The position numbers and the translations under genes were made by a program. Shown piece by piece: positions 10,880-21,852 of a DNA stretch of 64,000 bases. Source of the DNA: Piezodorus guildinii (Eukaryota > Arthropoda > Insecta > Hemiptera > Pentatomidae); the NCBI GenBank assembly GCA_023052935.1, contig CM041292.1:33772386-33836385 (forward strand), in the 5' to 3' direction. Below the pieces are notes generated by a model. The model worked only from the letters and a program-made list of their open reading frames with translations, had not been told where the DNA came from and searched no databases. Each line of letters opens with the position of its first letter. Position 1 is the stretch's first letter.

Positions 10880-11664
10880 GATATTCAGCGAAATATAAGA
10901 CATCTCTCACTTTGAAGCGAGAATCAAAACGGCACACACCTAATCCCATGACACTTAGATATCTCTAATTTGTCTACACATTTATTTACCTTATATTACT
11001 CCATGTGGGCAAAGATATCACTGCCGACAAGTACTATTATCAAATCGATGCCATAAAAATGCATTCAATGCCAAAGATTATCTGAAACGGGCTGATCATT
11101 TAGCGAGATGATTTTTGTCATCATGTGAAACGCCAAAAACCTATAGGGTGGTTTTGTTTTACATCTAACTTTTATAATTTTAATTTTATAAATGCAAAAT
11201 GCTTTGGAATTGCAATGAGTACCGGAAATCCTAAAGAGAAGGGAGGGTAAACTTGTAAAAATATTTAAAAAACACACGAAAAGAAAAGATTTGTAAAATG
11301 GCGTAGACCCGATTTGTTTATAAATTTTAATACAAATTAAAAGGCCGTTTTAGGTTGGTATGGAATTGTAGAAGATTTCGTTTGAATATTTATTCAAGCA
11401 GGTTGAGTTGAGAGGGATAAGCAACTGAAAAATACAAACGTCTTTGGAGTAACGTAGACTTAAGCATAATAATTTGAGAGAGAATCCAAAAAATCGTAAA
11501 TCATCCAAACCATAAAAGGAAATCTTCAAAAACTTTCCCAACATTCAGTTGTAATAGCGTGAAACCCGAAACCAAATGAATGAATTATTCATCTTGGAAT
11601 GGAATTAATACACTTGTAGTAAATCTCATGAATGCTGGGAAATTGTTATTTTTTAAAAATAAAT
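10880..11664. other. No recognised gene
   Basis: Unremarkable AT-rich sequence. Two minus-strand ORFs of 70 and 64 codons (11065-11277 and 11350-11544) have no recognisable motif or composition shift. Confidence 0.4.
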
Positions 11665-11667
11665 ATA

Positions 11668-12562
11668 TTGGGTTGTTTCACATGAAATTTCCGTTCTTAT
11701 AGTTTCGGAAATGCATAATGGATTTTGAAGGTCTCTGTTGTTTTCTTCCGAATGTTTACATATTTAACGTAAACAGTTACTAATCACCTACCATTGTATT
11801 ATAAACATTAGCTTCCCAATCAATTACCCACTTTTTAGTATACCTCCAAATATTAACATGGAAACACGCGATTTTCGAGTAATATTTTTGTACGAGTTTA
11901 AACTCGGTCATTCAGCAGCTGAGGCGGCTAGAAATATTTGCAAGGCGTTTGGGGAAGGGAGTGTTAATGAACGGACCATTCGCCGTTGGTTTGCTAAGTT
12001 TTCAGCTGAGGATACCGACTTGGAAAACTTGCCCCGAGGAAGACCTCCGTCCGTAATAGAGGACGATGTCCTCAAATATACAGTAGAAGGAAACCCCTAC
12101 AAAACAGTTAAAGGACTCTCAACACAACTAAATGCAAGTACATCTACCGTTTCTAGACATTTAAAGTGTATTGGGAAAGTAAAAAAAGCTCGATACATGG
12201 GTACCTCATGATCTCACCCAAGTTCTTCCGCACCCACTATATTCTCCCGACTTGTCTCCAACAGATTACCACCTGTTCAGGAATTTAGACAACTTCGTTC
12301 CAAGGAACTTCCAAACTTCCATCTTCCAATCAAAGGAAAACTCTTTGAAAATGATGATCAAGTGAAAAGTGCGTTTTAAGATTTTGTTTTACTTCAAAGC
12401 TCAGAGTTTTTCAGTTCGTGGATAAAAAAGTTGGTGTCACGTTGAGAAAAATGTGTGGAAAAAGAAGGTAAATACTTCGAATAAAATTATCTTGTTTACA
12501 TATCGTATTTTTAATAAAAATCCTTCTCCTTGAAAACGGACATTTCATGTGACACAACCCAT
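11668..12562 (+). mobile_element. mariner transposon, internally deleted
   Basis: Terminal inverted repeats of about 28 bp: TTGGGTTGTTTCACATGAAA at the left, matching with a few differences the reverse complement of the right end (CATGTGACACAACCCAT, ending at 12562). TA dinucleotides at 11666-11667 and 12563-12564 fit the mariner TA target duplication. The length of about 895 bp is short for an intact mariner (about 1.3 kb) because the middle of the transposase is gone. Confidence 0.93.
11858..12450 (+). pseudogene. mariner transposase, frameshifted and internally deleted
   Basis: The N-terminal 110 codons are well preserved. They hold the paired helix-turn-helix DNA-binding region (IFLYEFKLGHSAAEAARNI near residues 9-27, NERTIRRWFAKF near 37-48), the linker with the GRPPSV hook (near 65), and the second helix-turn-helix (STVSRHLKCIGKVKK near 95-109). 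After ARYMG a frameshift leads to a stop. The other frame continues VPHDLTQ and jumps directly to LYSPDLSPTDYHLF, which carries the third catalytic aspartate. The region with the first two catalytic aspartates has been deleted, so the protein may bind DNA but cannot catalyse transposition. The sequence looks closest to the irritans/cecropia branch, which is an impression only. Confidence 0.92.
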
Positions 12563-12564
12563 TA

Positions 12565-13780
12565 TATTCAGGCACTTTCAAATATTATGATTCTATAACG
12601 TATATAGGCAGAAAATACAATAAACAGTATTCGGAATTGCAGCCTCACTTGTAATTGAGGATTTTACATGATTAAACGTTGAAAATAACTAAGATATATA
12701 CATATATATATATATATTTAAAAATCTAAGAAGAGTCTTGATTTCCATACATAGTAAGGATTTGTTTGGTTTGAAGGTCAGCAGTAGTACATGGAGGTTG
12801 CAGTGATGTTAAAATCAACCCACAACAGATTTAACTTATTATCTTACATAACAATAATTATCTTAACACAGCCAGTCACAAACCCGGGATCTAGATGTTA
12901 GTAGCTCACCGAACCAATCCAATCACTTTATCTGTGAACTGATTCAAAATATTGATGTCCTATTACACTGTTAAAGAAAAAAAAATAGTCATTTCCTATT
13001 TATTTTCTTATAGACAAATATGTGTTGAAGCAGTATGCTGAATGCTACATTTACCTAAAATATCTTTAAATTGGCAGACTAACGTAATTTTCAAACAAAA
13101 ATTTTAAAGCGTTTAGACAGCGGTATAAGTATGATAATGCAAACCCTTGGCAGCCAGGTTTTAAGACCTCCTAACATTTCTATTCAATGTGGATGTATAT
13201 TATACAATAATTACTACATTTAATATATATTTCATTAATATATTCCATCGGATTATATTATAACATATTATATAATATCGTATTTCCCTGTAATTTAGTA
13301 CAAACAAAAAAATAACTTTTACCCCTACAAAAATGGAGGTTTTGGGATAAAGTATTTATAGAACATTGTTATAAGCAAAATACCGTGCAATGAGGTGACT
13401 ACGATGAATTCACGCTAGGCCGTCAGAGTTTCCCCCAAAATTTTGCTGTTTAACTAGTTATTAATATTAACTAGTTAATATTGAAATAAATTCTTTAGCT
13501 TCCCAAAGGTATATTATGGCAATAACAACGGGATCCGTAGTTTGCACATCTCAAACAATTATTTTACAAAAGCGATTTTGAAGGAATTTTTTTTTTTTGG
13601 AAAAGAAAACGTTTCCAACAAAGTTATTGAGAAAAATGCAGAGGGTCAAAAAGGGGACAAACTTGGGGGATAGTTCTTGATAATAATTTCTGTTTTTGTA
13701 TTATCTAATCTAAAATAAATGTTCATATCCCAACAATATAATTTTTTTTTACCGTTTACAATTATATGATTCTGGATTTC
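12565..13780. other. No recognised gene
   Basis: AT-rich, with a short (TA)n at about 12697-12716. A possible very old tRNA-type SINE lies near 12880-12930 (minus-strand CCCGGGTTTGTGAC), and a small palindrome at about 13449-13482 is built from repeated TTAACTAGTTA. None supports a gene. Confidence 0.4.
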
Positions 13781-13782
13781 AT

Positions 13783-13832
13783 AAAGGGAGGCAAGTGGAA
13801 ATTGTGTTGCGCGCACCAGATGTTATTGTTTA
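13783..13832 (+). repeat. Family A right-end fragment
   Basis: GGGAGGCAAGTGGAAATTGTGTTGCGCGCACCAGAT (split: GGAGGCAAGTGGAAAT, then TGTTGCGCGCACCAGA) is a clear variant of the family-A right end. Confidence 0.65.
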
Positions 13833-15007
13833 GATTTGTGCGATTATTTCATGGACTTTTATTTGAAATCATTTGATGATTTCAGAAAGGTATTGTGTGA
13901 CACGTCTAACATTTCAGGTGTCTTTGGCCATTTTTTGTCATCTGTGGCTGCTTATTTCCTTTACAATCTAACCCGTCACTGGAAATGTTGGCAGGTAAAG
14001 AAGTCTGGGCTTGTTTGCGGAGTTTGGTTTTTTTGTAGTGAGATAATTAACATCTGATCAAATTTATGAGATAATTATTTATTCCTACTACTTAAGGTCC
14101 CCTCACTTTTTTTTTTTCAGTATCAATAATATATTATTGAAATACAAAAAAATGATTGAAAATAAAAGATGTTGATATTTTCAACTGACAAACAATTGAA
14201 CTTAATTTTTAAACATTTTGTTCAGTCCTACTATTTTACTTTCACTTATCTATATATGAAATATATAGTAAGGGAAAGTATTGCGGTCGTGAAAATTTTC
14301 GAATTTGAGTTTTCAACGTAAATACACGTTTTAGAGTCCCCTGAGTGTAGATGACTAAGTCCTGAAAAAAAGGTGTGTGTGTGTGGTAATTCCAGGGCGA
14401 AAACGAAAAGTCCTATGAAATTGAAATTTCATATTTAAGACAAACATAGGCCCGAAATGCTACAGAATATTTTTCATCAAAATCAGCTAATCAGTAGAGC
14501 CACTTTATACCATGCACTTTGCACCTATTAACGTTTATCTCAAAAACGGCTCTAACGATTGCGATTAAACTCGCTATATCAATGTAAAATTGGATGGGCT
14601 TTAATATAATGTAGGTTTCATTATGATTGAAATAGTCTGACAGAGCTTAAATGCTGATATTTTAAATTGTGTTCCTCTAAAGTACCTTTAATTTTGTAGA
14701 TTTAAAAACAATAAGCTTCTCATCTTATTAGCATCGTTAAATAACGGCTAAATATGCAAGTTGAACGAATTTGATATCCAACTAAAGGAGAAAACTGAAA
14801 AAAAAATTAATGCAATTTTTTTTTAGTTTTTTTGAAAACACTAATATAAATGTATAATATACCGTTGGAAAGCTAAAGCTTTTAGAAAAAATATTATCTT
14901 ATACACAAGATTGTAAAAGTTATTAAAGAGTGATGAAAAGTCGATAAAACTAACTAACTAACTGATTGTTTTAGATAATAATACAATAGATTTTTAAAAA
15001 TAAAAAA

Positions 15008-15570
15008 GTGATATGCAACATGGCCGCTACTAAAGTTTAACTTATGTATCGCTCTGTGATTCTTACCTTGTCATCTCGTTGTTACTGATGTACCAGCCTT
15101 CAAAATTTGTGCTTAGTGAGTTGTTCACCCATTTAACACATTAACAATCGCAAATAGAGAGGTGAGTGCACTTATTTTAATAACGCACGTAATAGACTGA
15201 GGGCCGCCTGGACTAGATAAGAGGAGGGGATAAATCCCTTCTGTACTCCTTATCGTGTTTATAAGGTCTCGGTCAGGACTGTTGACAGCTACGAGTTCGT
15301 AAACGAAGACTTTGTTTATATATTTTTGTTTGCCTTCTCAAAGACTATTTTTTTTTTCCTTCTATAAGACTTTTTTTAATTTTCCTAGTTCTTATTAATT
15401 AATTATGCCCTTTATTTATTTATTTTTTGTATATATTATTGTAAATATTTTTATTAGTTAGATTTTTTTTTTTTGTTCTTTTCTTTGTGTGTTTAGGTAC
15501 ATTTTCATTTTATTATTTAGTCGTAAAAGTATATATACATTTTCTTCTCTATATTTCATATGTTGCTATC
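15008..15570 (+). promoter_or_regulatory. JK1 5' UTR with putative internal promoter
   Basis: Elements of this clade must carry their promoter downstream of the transcription start. The first 20 bases contain AACATGGCCGC (15017-15027, +10 to +20), which matches the core of YY1/Pleiohomeotic sites (GCCAT in reverse). A GC-richer block at 15195-15305 is followed by T-rich leader. The promoter role is inference from position and family. Confidence 0.5.
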
Positions 15571-17230
15571 ATGGATCTCGACATAAATACTTCTTGTGAC
15601 GACTCGGCAGAAGAGACGCCCTTTTCTGAAATAAGTGAGTCAGATTCACAATACTTTCAGAGGACGCGTCACAAAAGACAAAGGAACTCAAATCCCGGAC
15701 TCGGGGATTCGCCAAACAAAAAAAAAAAACAAAGCAGCCAAAACTAAGCAGCCATCGAATCAAATGAACTCACCTCCAAAAACCCGCAGTACCACTGCAG
15801 CCAACAAAACTGATCTCACAGAGCCCTCTATATCAGCTGCGCCGTCAACCTCATCGGCCCCAGCTACCTCCGCCACACGGTTAGCCTCAACTGCACCATC
15901 TACTACTAACAAACCAGTTTCAGGGAACTCCTCAACAGTATCAGGACCTCAAGGGTTTTCTGACCCAGAGCCACCTCCAATCTTCGTCAGTAACATCAAT
16001 AATTTCATGTTATTCGGCCAAGAAATCGCCAAATTAATCGGGCAGACAAATTTTAGATGTTACTCCCGACTAAATGACATAAAAATAAACACAAACTCGA
16101 AAGAAAACTATAAAAAACTTGTAACTTATCTCACCTCCAAAAACTATGACTTCCACTGCTACCAATTGAGGCAGGAAAAAACATACAGGGTGGTCTTGAG
16201 GGGACTTCACTCAACAACTCCCACCGATGCAATTAAACAAGGTCTGGAAGAGATAGGACACTACGTGAGACATATTTCTTGCGTCTTACACCCATCCGAA
16301 AAATACCCACTTCCATTATTTTTTGTCGATTTGGAGCCAGCTCAGAATAATCCGGATATATTCCAAGTGACAAGACTGTTATATTCTGTTATCCGTTTTG
16401 AGCAGCCAAGGCAAAAAACAATAATAGTGCAGTGTGCTAAGTGTCAAAACTTGGGGCACACCAAGTCATATTGTTTCCATCAGGCTCGCTGCGTAAAATG
16501 CGCCGGTGCCCACCCCTCAGACGCCTGTCAGAAAACACCAAGTGAGCCGGCGAAATGTGCTCTTTGTGGTGGAGCACACCCTGCAAGCTACAAAGGTTGC
16601 GAGGTCTACAAAAATATCTTCAGGCAAAGAATGCTTAATCTACCTTCAAGAAGCGCAGAACAGAATAGTATCACTCAGGTTCCTGTGGACGACTCGGCGA
16701 ATTTCCCCGAACTTAAACAGAACCAAGCACACGACGCTCACCAACCTACACCTCTAAACAAGGTTCAAACCCCTTCAGCTCCGAAGAAATCATTCTCCGA
16801 CACTAACTCTAAGAAACCACAGCCCAGACGTCAGGCGCCTCCGAAATCCCATCCCAGATCCCAGAACTCCCAATCTCAACCTGAAGCACCGAACCAATCA
16901 ATTCCTTCCCATCACTTACCATTACGGGTCAAATTACCACCAGAACAGCCACAACAAGCTCCATCCCGCCCTATCGTACATGAAATGAAACCAAATCCCC
17001 CTCCTCAGTCTTCACTGAATGAAATTCCTCGTACCCCACGACGGGTACAGCCCACAAATACAAATTATACTCCACAAGCTACTGAAATACATCCCTTTCC
17101 TAATCCGAATGAACATGACATATATTCCATCTTAAACTCCTTCCTCCTCAGCCTTCAAGAAACCATCAGACCTCTCATCTCCCTACTCAATAGACTCCTC
17201 ACCGAAATCCCATTCAATCTCTCACGATGA
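15571..17230 (+). CDS. JK1 ORF1: gag-like RNA-binding protein (one homopolymer frameshift)
   Basis: ORF1 proteins of Jockey elements coat the RNA and deliver it to the nucleus or telomere. The long frame is open from 15635 to 17230 (531 codons). It contains a Ser/Thr/Pro-rich start, a region typical of the domain preceding C2HC knuckles (about residues 165-215, containing YRVVLRGLHSTTP), three zinc knuckles beginning CAKCQNLGHTKSYC at residue 267, and a Gln/Pro-rich tail. The natural start is probably the ATG at 15571. From there another frame gives an acidic segment then a basic, nuclear-signal-like one, and runs into a 12-A tract (15718-15729) after which it stops. A single-base loss in that tract would join the two frames. 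It overlaps ORF2 by 4 bases (ATGA). The shift may be a mutation or a sequencing error. Confidence 0.88.
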
Positions 17231-19923
17231 GTGTAAAGCCCCTTGCCATCATTCTGTGGAATGCTAATGGCTTGCATAACCACCGTGATGAATTGGACTT
17301 ATTTTTACATGACAACAACATAGACATAGCATTACTGACTGAAACGCACTTCATACAACGGTCACGTTTTTACATACGGGACTACTTTACTTACAGATCA
17401 GACCACCCAGACAACACTGCACATGCTGGTTCTTGCATTCTAATCCATAAATCCATACCCCATTCCCTAGTTCCTTCTACTCCCACTGACGCCATACAAT
17501 CAACCTCTGTAATCATTTCAACTCGTCCTTTCCAAATAACTCTGTCAGCTGTATACTGTCCACCTGGCAACTCCATTTCCTATAGCCATCTTAATTCCTT
17601 CTTCCAATCTCTTGGACCCCGCTTCATTGCTGGAGGAGACTTCAACGCTAAACACCAACGGTGGGGTTGTCGAACATCCAATACCCGTGGTAATATCCTC
17701 TCTAGCGTCTCAACCTCAAATAGTTATTCTATCCTTTCGCCCATGACTCCCACTTACTGGCCAACATCCTCCAAAAAACGTCCCGACATCCTGGATATAT
17801 TTGTCTCATCTCAATTTCCCACCTCCCAAGCAATAGTCAAGTCCTTAAATGACCTCTCATCTGACCACAGTCCAGTTCTGCTCTCCTTGCATTCGAGTTT
17901 TGTCCCTAAACCTTCACCTCCTAAATTAATAAATGGACGAGTAAACTGGGACAGATTTCGATCGGACTTGGACTCCAAAATGGACTTAAAACTCCCACTA
18001 AAAACTAAACACGATATCGACAGAGCCATAGAAAAACTGACTGACTCAATAGCTAGCAGTATATACGATAACACAACAACCACCAATATTAACATCTCTC
18101 AACAAACTAATCTGCCACAGCACATTCGTACCTTAATAAGAGAAAAGCGCCGAGCAAGATCAAAGTGGCATAGGACTAGGTACCCTGCAGACAAAACTTA
18201 TTATACCCAACTGACTAACAAACTGAAATCTGAAATTAGGACATTTAAAATTCAAAACTTACTTAACATGACTGAAAACCTTAGTACTACCGACAAATCA
18301 CTGTGGAGGACCACTAAGAAGCTCCTAAATTTTAAAGATTTTAATCATCCCCTCCTTAATGAATCCCAATCCTGGACTAGATCTGAAGAAGAAAAGTCCC
18401 AGATATTCGCACAGCATCTCTTTAAAATTTACAATCCGCATCCCGATATCCTTAATCCCAATCACCTCGAATGTATTGAAGCAGAGCTGGATATCCCCCT
18501 CCAGATGGCTCTTCCTCCTAAAGCATTTCATCCTTCTGAAATATCAAACATAATCCAAAGATTACCTTCCCGGAAAGCACCTGGACATGATCTTATTACT
18601 GCCCATATCCTAAAACAACTTCCGAGAAAAGCCATCCTACTCCTCACCTACATCTACAACTCCATACTCCGTACGACATACTTTCCTAATCCTTGGAAAT
18701 TATCCATCGTTAAAATGATACCTAAACCCAAAAAGCCGCTAGAACTTCCCTCTTCCTACCGTCCTATCTCTCTTTTACCTATAATGGGTAAAATTCTGGA
18801 AAGACTCATCCTTAAACGCCTATACCCAATCCTAGAATTAAACCACATAATCCCAAACCACCAGTTTGGATTCCGAACATCCCACTCCACTATCCAGCAA
18901 TGCCATCGTGTGGTGGATGTTGTCTCGTCTACATTGGAGCGCGGATTGTACTGCACGGGAGTCTTTCTCGACGTGGAACAGGCCTTTGACCGAGTCTGGC
19001 ACCCGGGACTGCTTTACAAACTCCGTAAATTCCTGCCTCCTACTTACTTCCTCATTATCCAGTCCTACCTTTCTGACAGATCCTTCAGAATCAACAACAA
19101 TAGTTCCTATTCAACAATTTTTACCCAGTCTGCTGGTGTTCCTCAAGGCAGTATCCTAGGACCCATTCTTTATACAGTTTATACAGCTGATATCCCATCA
19201 CATCCTAATACTTTCCTTTCTACTTACGCAGATGACACTTGTGTATTATCAGTCAATAATGATCCCACTGTTTCCTCTCAAAATCTCCAATCCCACATCA
19301 GAGACCTTGAGGTATGGTGTCAGAATTGGAGAATTAAAATAAATTCCAACAAATCCCACCAAATTACCTTCACCCTACGTCGTAAACCTATGACATCCTG
19401 CCCTACAGTATCCTTTAATAACATTCCGCTCGTTCCAGTTGAACAGATCCGCTACCTAGGGCTTCTACTTGACAAACGTTTAACATGGAATCCGCACACT
19501 AGACTGAAACGACAAGAAACTGCTCGCCGCTTTCGGTTACTTCAACACTTACTAGACAAACGCTCTAACCTTTCACTTAACTACAAAAGACTCATCTACA
19601 TGACCATCATAAGACCTATCTGGACTTACGGAGTTGAGCTATGGGGCTCCACTAAACCATCAAATTCTTCCCGTATCCAATCCTTACAATCCAAAATCCT
19701 TCGAAAAATCCTAAACGCTCCTTATTTTGTCACAAATAAGCTTATCCATAAAGACCTTAATATTCCCTTTGTAGCTGATTTGGCCCGAACCAGGTATCAA
19801 TCCTTCCATGACAAACTCCAATCCCACTCTAACCCACTAGTTTCAATCCTTGCTTCCTCTTCAATTCCCGACAATCCTCCGAGGCGTCTGAAAAGAAGAT
19901 GGCCTCGAGACCTTCTTGTTTAG
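17227..19923 (+). CDS. JK1 ORF2: endonuclease-reverse transcriptase, intact
   Basis: 898 codons with no interruption, the usual size for Jockey-clade ORF2. It nicks target DNA and copies the element RNA onto the nick. Residues 1-225 form the apurinic-type endonuclease: LWNANGL at the start, the metal-binding E39 in LLTETH, GGDFNAKH with D138 and N140, and S-D-H at 212-214 with the catalytic histidine. Reverse transcriptase follows: RKAPGHD (near 450), SYRPISLLPIMGK, motif A with D582 in FLDVEQAFDRVW, QGSILGP, and YADD at 667-670. The C-terminal region has conserved WTYGVELWG and ends PRRLKRRWPRDLLV. No RNase H domain is present, as expected for this clade. The start ATG overlaps the ORF1 stop, suggesting termination-reinitiation. 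All catalytic residues are in place, so the protein could be active. Confidence 0.95.
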   Translation: MSVKPLAIILWNANGLHNHRDELDLFLHDNNIDIALLTETHFIQRSRFYIRDYFTYRSDHPDNTAHAGSCILIHKSIPHSLVPSTPTDAIQSTSVIISTRPFQITLSAVYCPPGNSISYSHLNSFFQSLGPRFIAGGDFNAKHQRWGCRTSNTRGNILSSVSTSNSYSILSPMTPTYWPTSSKKRPDILDIFVSSQFPTSQAIVKSLNDLSSDHSPVLLSLHSSFVPKPSPPKLINGRVNWDRFRSDLDSKMDLKLPLKTKHDIDRAIEKLTDSIASSIYDNTTTTNINISQQTNLPQHIRTLIREKRRARSKWHRTRYPADKTYYTQLTNKLKSEIRTFKIQNLLNMTENLSTTDKSLWRTTKKLLNFKDFNHPLLNESQSWTRSEEEKSQIFAQHLFKIYNPHPDILNPNHLECIEAELDIPLQMALPPKAFHPSEISNIIQRLPSRKAPGHDLITAHILKQLPRKAILLLTYIYNSILRTTYFPNPWKLSIVKMIPKPKKPLELPSSYRPISLLPIMGKILERLILKRLYPILELNHIIPNHQFGFRTSHSTIQQCHRVVDVVSSTLERGLYCTGVFLDVEQAFDRVWHPGLLYKLRKFLPPTYFLIIQSYLSDRSFRINNNSSYSTIFTQSAGVPQGSILGPILYTVYTADIPSHPNTFLSTYADDTCVLSVNNDPTVSSQNLQSHIRDLEVWCQNWRIKINSNKSHQITFTLRRKPMTSCPTVSFNNIPLVPVEQIRYLGLLLDKRLTWNPHTRLKRQETARRFRLLQHLLDKRSNLSLNYKRLIYMTIIRPIWTYGVELWGSTKPSNSSRIQSLQSKILRKILNAPYFVTNKLIHKDLNIPFVADLARTRYQSFHDKLQSHSNPLVSILASSSIPDNPPRRLKRRWPRDLLV

Positions 19924-20052
19924 ATTAATTACTAGAGTGCTGCCAATGGGCAGTTTCTCTTCAGGTTTTTCATGTACACTATCTTTAATCAGCACATTTA
20001 CTTGATGTATTCCTATACAGTTGTAAATTTCAATAAAATATAAAAACAAAAA
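19924..20052 (+). other. JK1 3' UTR and A-rich tail
   Basis: Shared almost base for base with the other two copies, including CAATGGGCAG..TCTCTTCA and ACAGTTGTAAATTTCAATAAA. The overlapping AATAAA just upstream of the A-run is the likely polyadenylation signal. Confidence 0.8.
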
Positions 20053-20155
20053 AAAAATAAAAAACATGTTTCTAAGGAAATTCAATATAATTAATTCTTT
20101 AATAGTTTCACTTACTTTTGTCTCCAACTGTATTAAACAAATTTTTACACCAGAT

Positions 20156-21590
20156 TTTTTAATATTTTTATTGCGTTTAATATGTAATGTATGTAGTAAT
20201 TGCGAGCTGGAAACAATTTTTTCTTCATTGTATGTAATAATTTCGAATTGAAGCCAACTCCTTTAGTAGGGGAGATTTCTCCATAAATAAATAAAATAAT
20301 ACTACTCTTATTCTGATAAGATTAATTTTATTTACTCTGGTAAATAAGATAAATCTTTTAGCGTGTTGCTAATAATTTAATAATGTACAGTTTCACACAA
20401 AACCACTATTTATTTTATATAATGTGTATAACCTCCTTATAACTTTCTTTCCAACCGCCAAAATCAACCATATGTTTTTATCAATTGATAACAATTATCA
20501 AAAAAAGTATATCATTCTGTGGAAGGTAATAGTTGGTTTGACAATGCGGTTAAATAAATTTATAATTAGATCAATAATAGTAAGAAAAATAATGAATAAT
20601 TAAACTGAAGATAATAATTGAAAATTTGGAGAAATTAAATTTATATACAAATCAATGTTGCATTACATTGGCAAACCAACTTTACTTAACCTCTTCGGCG
20701 TCATGATACACCGCTGCTACAATCTAAAATCGTCACAAAGTACATGCGCATTAAAACTTCTTTAACTAACACGTTGTTCTCAAGAGCAAAACTAGGTGTG
20801 GAGAATATAGGAAGTCGCCTACATTTCCTACACGGCAAACCCGCACCGCGGCAGACAATATTTACGAAGACAAGAGGCAAAGCAAGCCGACCTTCAAAGA
20901 CCCGCCCTTGTTTTGACAAGTAACTCCCAGCTCCTCCCATTCACCTCCTATTTACTATAACTAATAGCAAATTCCCTGGTACATTGTCCTCTTCCATCCT
21001 GGCGCTGATTAAATTACACGGGAGGCTCGCCTCAAGTTATTGTCCTGCCAAAACATTCTCTTTAAAACAACTGTCTGGGATAGATTGATCTTACCGAACC
21101 TAACGCAATACATATGAGTTTTGTTGGGAAGCACTGGTACAGTTGATTCAATGTAAAAGTTGAATTGAAATAATTATAATAATAAAGTGCGATTGTTTCT
21201 AACGTATTTTTTTTTGTTTATAATAAAATTAATTATTCGGAAGAAACATACATTGATAATAAATACATGGTTATTAAATCTTCCTCAAAAGTTTTTTTTT
21301 TGTTTTTTTTGCATCAGTAAAAATTAGGAATACAACGTCAATCGAAAGAATGTGTTGGCTGTGATAGGTGGTTCTCATATTTTTATAAATGTTTAATGAC
21401 TTTTATCTAATTTATTATGCACAAAATTTTAAATAAAATTGAAAAACATAGTTTTGCCATGAATCCTGTTACAATAGTTGAACTTGGTTTACATCCTTGG
21501 GTATTGTTTAGATAATCCTTACCTTTATCGGATTATTTTCTTTGCATGTCAGAGTAATAATCCCAATTAGTTTGTATTTTTTTTTTCCAC
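20156..21590. other. AT-rich stretch with a GC-richer island at 20690-21060
   Basis: No repeat family recognised. The island 20690-21060 contains a 79-codon minus-strand ORF (20701-20940) with a Cys/Arg-rich middle but no recognisable domain. It is as likely to be a promoter or 5' exon as a coding segment. The remainder is AT-rich, with T-runs near 21207 and 21290-21308. Confidence 0.35.
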
Positions 21591-21597
21591 AGTTAAA

Positions 21598-21852
21598 ATG
21601 GAGTGGGGTGATAAAGGAAATCGTATAGGTGTGGTCGGTTTAAACAAAGTTGAAAAATGTAGGTTAAAGGTTTTCAACACTGAAAACTTTGGGTATCAGC
21701 CGTATGTTCGGGTTCCGCACTATAAATGGATAATAATGAGACCCTATCTGTACATGATAGACCCCGACCCTGTGAGAACAGAAAATGTAGTGAGAGAAGA
21801 GGCTGCTCGAATCAGAAGAAATCCCATTCTAAAACCACAAATCATGTCTTAA
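21598..21852 (+). pseudogene. Chimeric ORF: unknown N-terminus joined to mariner-type transposase linker
   Basis: 84 codons starting with ATG six bases after a strong acceptor-like sequence (TTTTTTTTTCCACAG). The first 55 or so residues (containing NTENFGYQPYVRVPHYK) match nothing I recognise. The last 25, from about VRTENVVREEAARIRRNP, look like the linker and second helix-turn-helix start of a mariner/maT-type transposase, and the same transposase continues in frame beyond the TAA. The stop therefore looks like a premature stop inside transposase-derived sequence. Either the N-terminal part is a captured host exon or it is unrelated sequence that happens to be open. Confidence 0.5.

Larger units (their letters stand above)
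15008..20052 (+). mobile_element. Full-length Jockey-clade LINE, copy JK1-b
   Basis: About 5.05 kb, bounded by a perfect 12-bp target duplication AAAAATAAAAAA (14996-15007 and 20053-20064). It has a 563-bp 5' UTR, ORF1 (gag-like), ORF2 (endonuclease plus reverse transcriptase, no RNase H), a 3' UTR of about 115 bp and an A-rich tail. Two other copies lie at 1-1412 and 48073-49026. The A-rich duplication could be ambiguous by a few bases because it abuts the tail, but the interrupted family-A repeat independently fixes both borders. Confidence 0.95.
14238..20155 (+). repeat. Family A copy, split by the full-length JK1
   Basis: The left part 14238-15007 is nearly identical to the complete copy at 9972. 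Sequence homologous to its next block (ACATGTTTCTAAGG..AATTCTTTAATAGTTTCACTTAC) resumes at 20065 and ends with ACACCAGATTTTTT near 20155. The insertion point falls inside the TTTTTAATAAAACACATG-like segment of the empty copy at 10722-10740. The inverted AGGTAAGTGAAAGT motif has been lost from this right end. Confidence 0.9.

Noticed and set aside
15487..15570. Upstream extension of the frame containing the ORF1 N-terminus
   Set aside because: The part before 15571 starts at a non-ATG codon and encodes hydrophobic residues from T-rich leader; the ATG at 15571 fits the family better.
17391..18956. Several minus-strand and shifted ORFs inside JK1 ORF2
   Set aside because: Shadows of the true coding frame; no independent motif.
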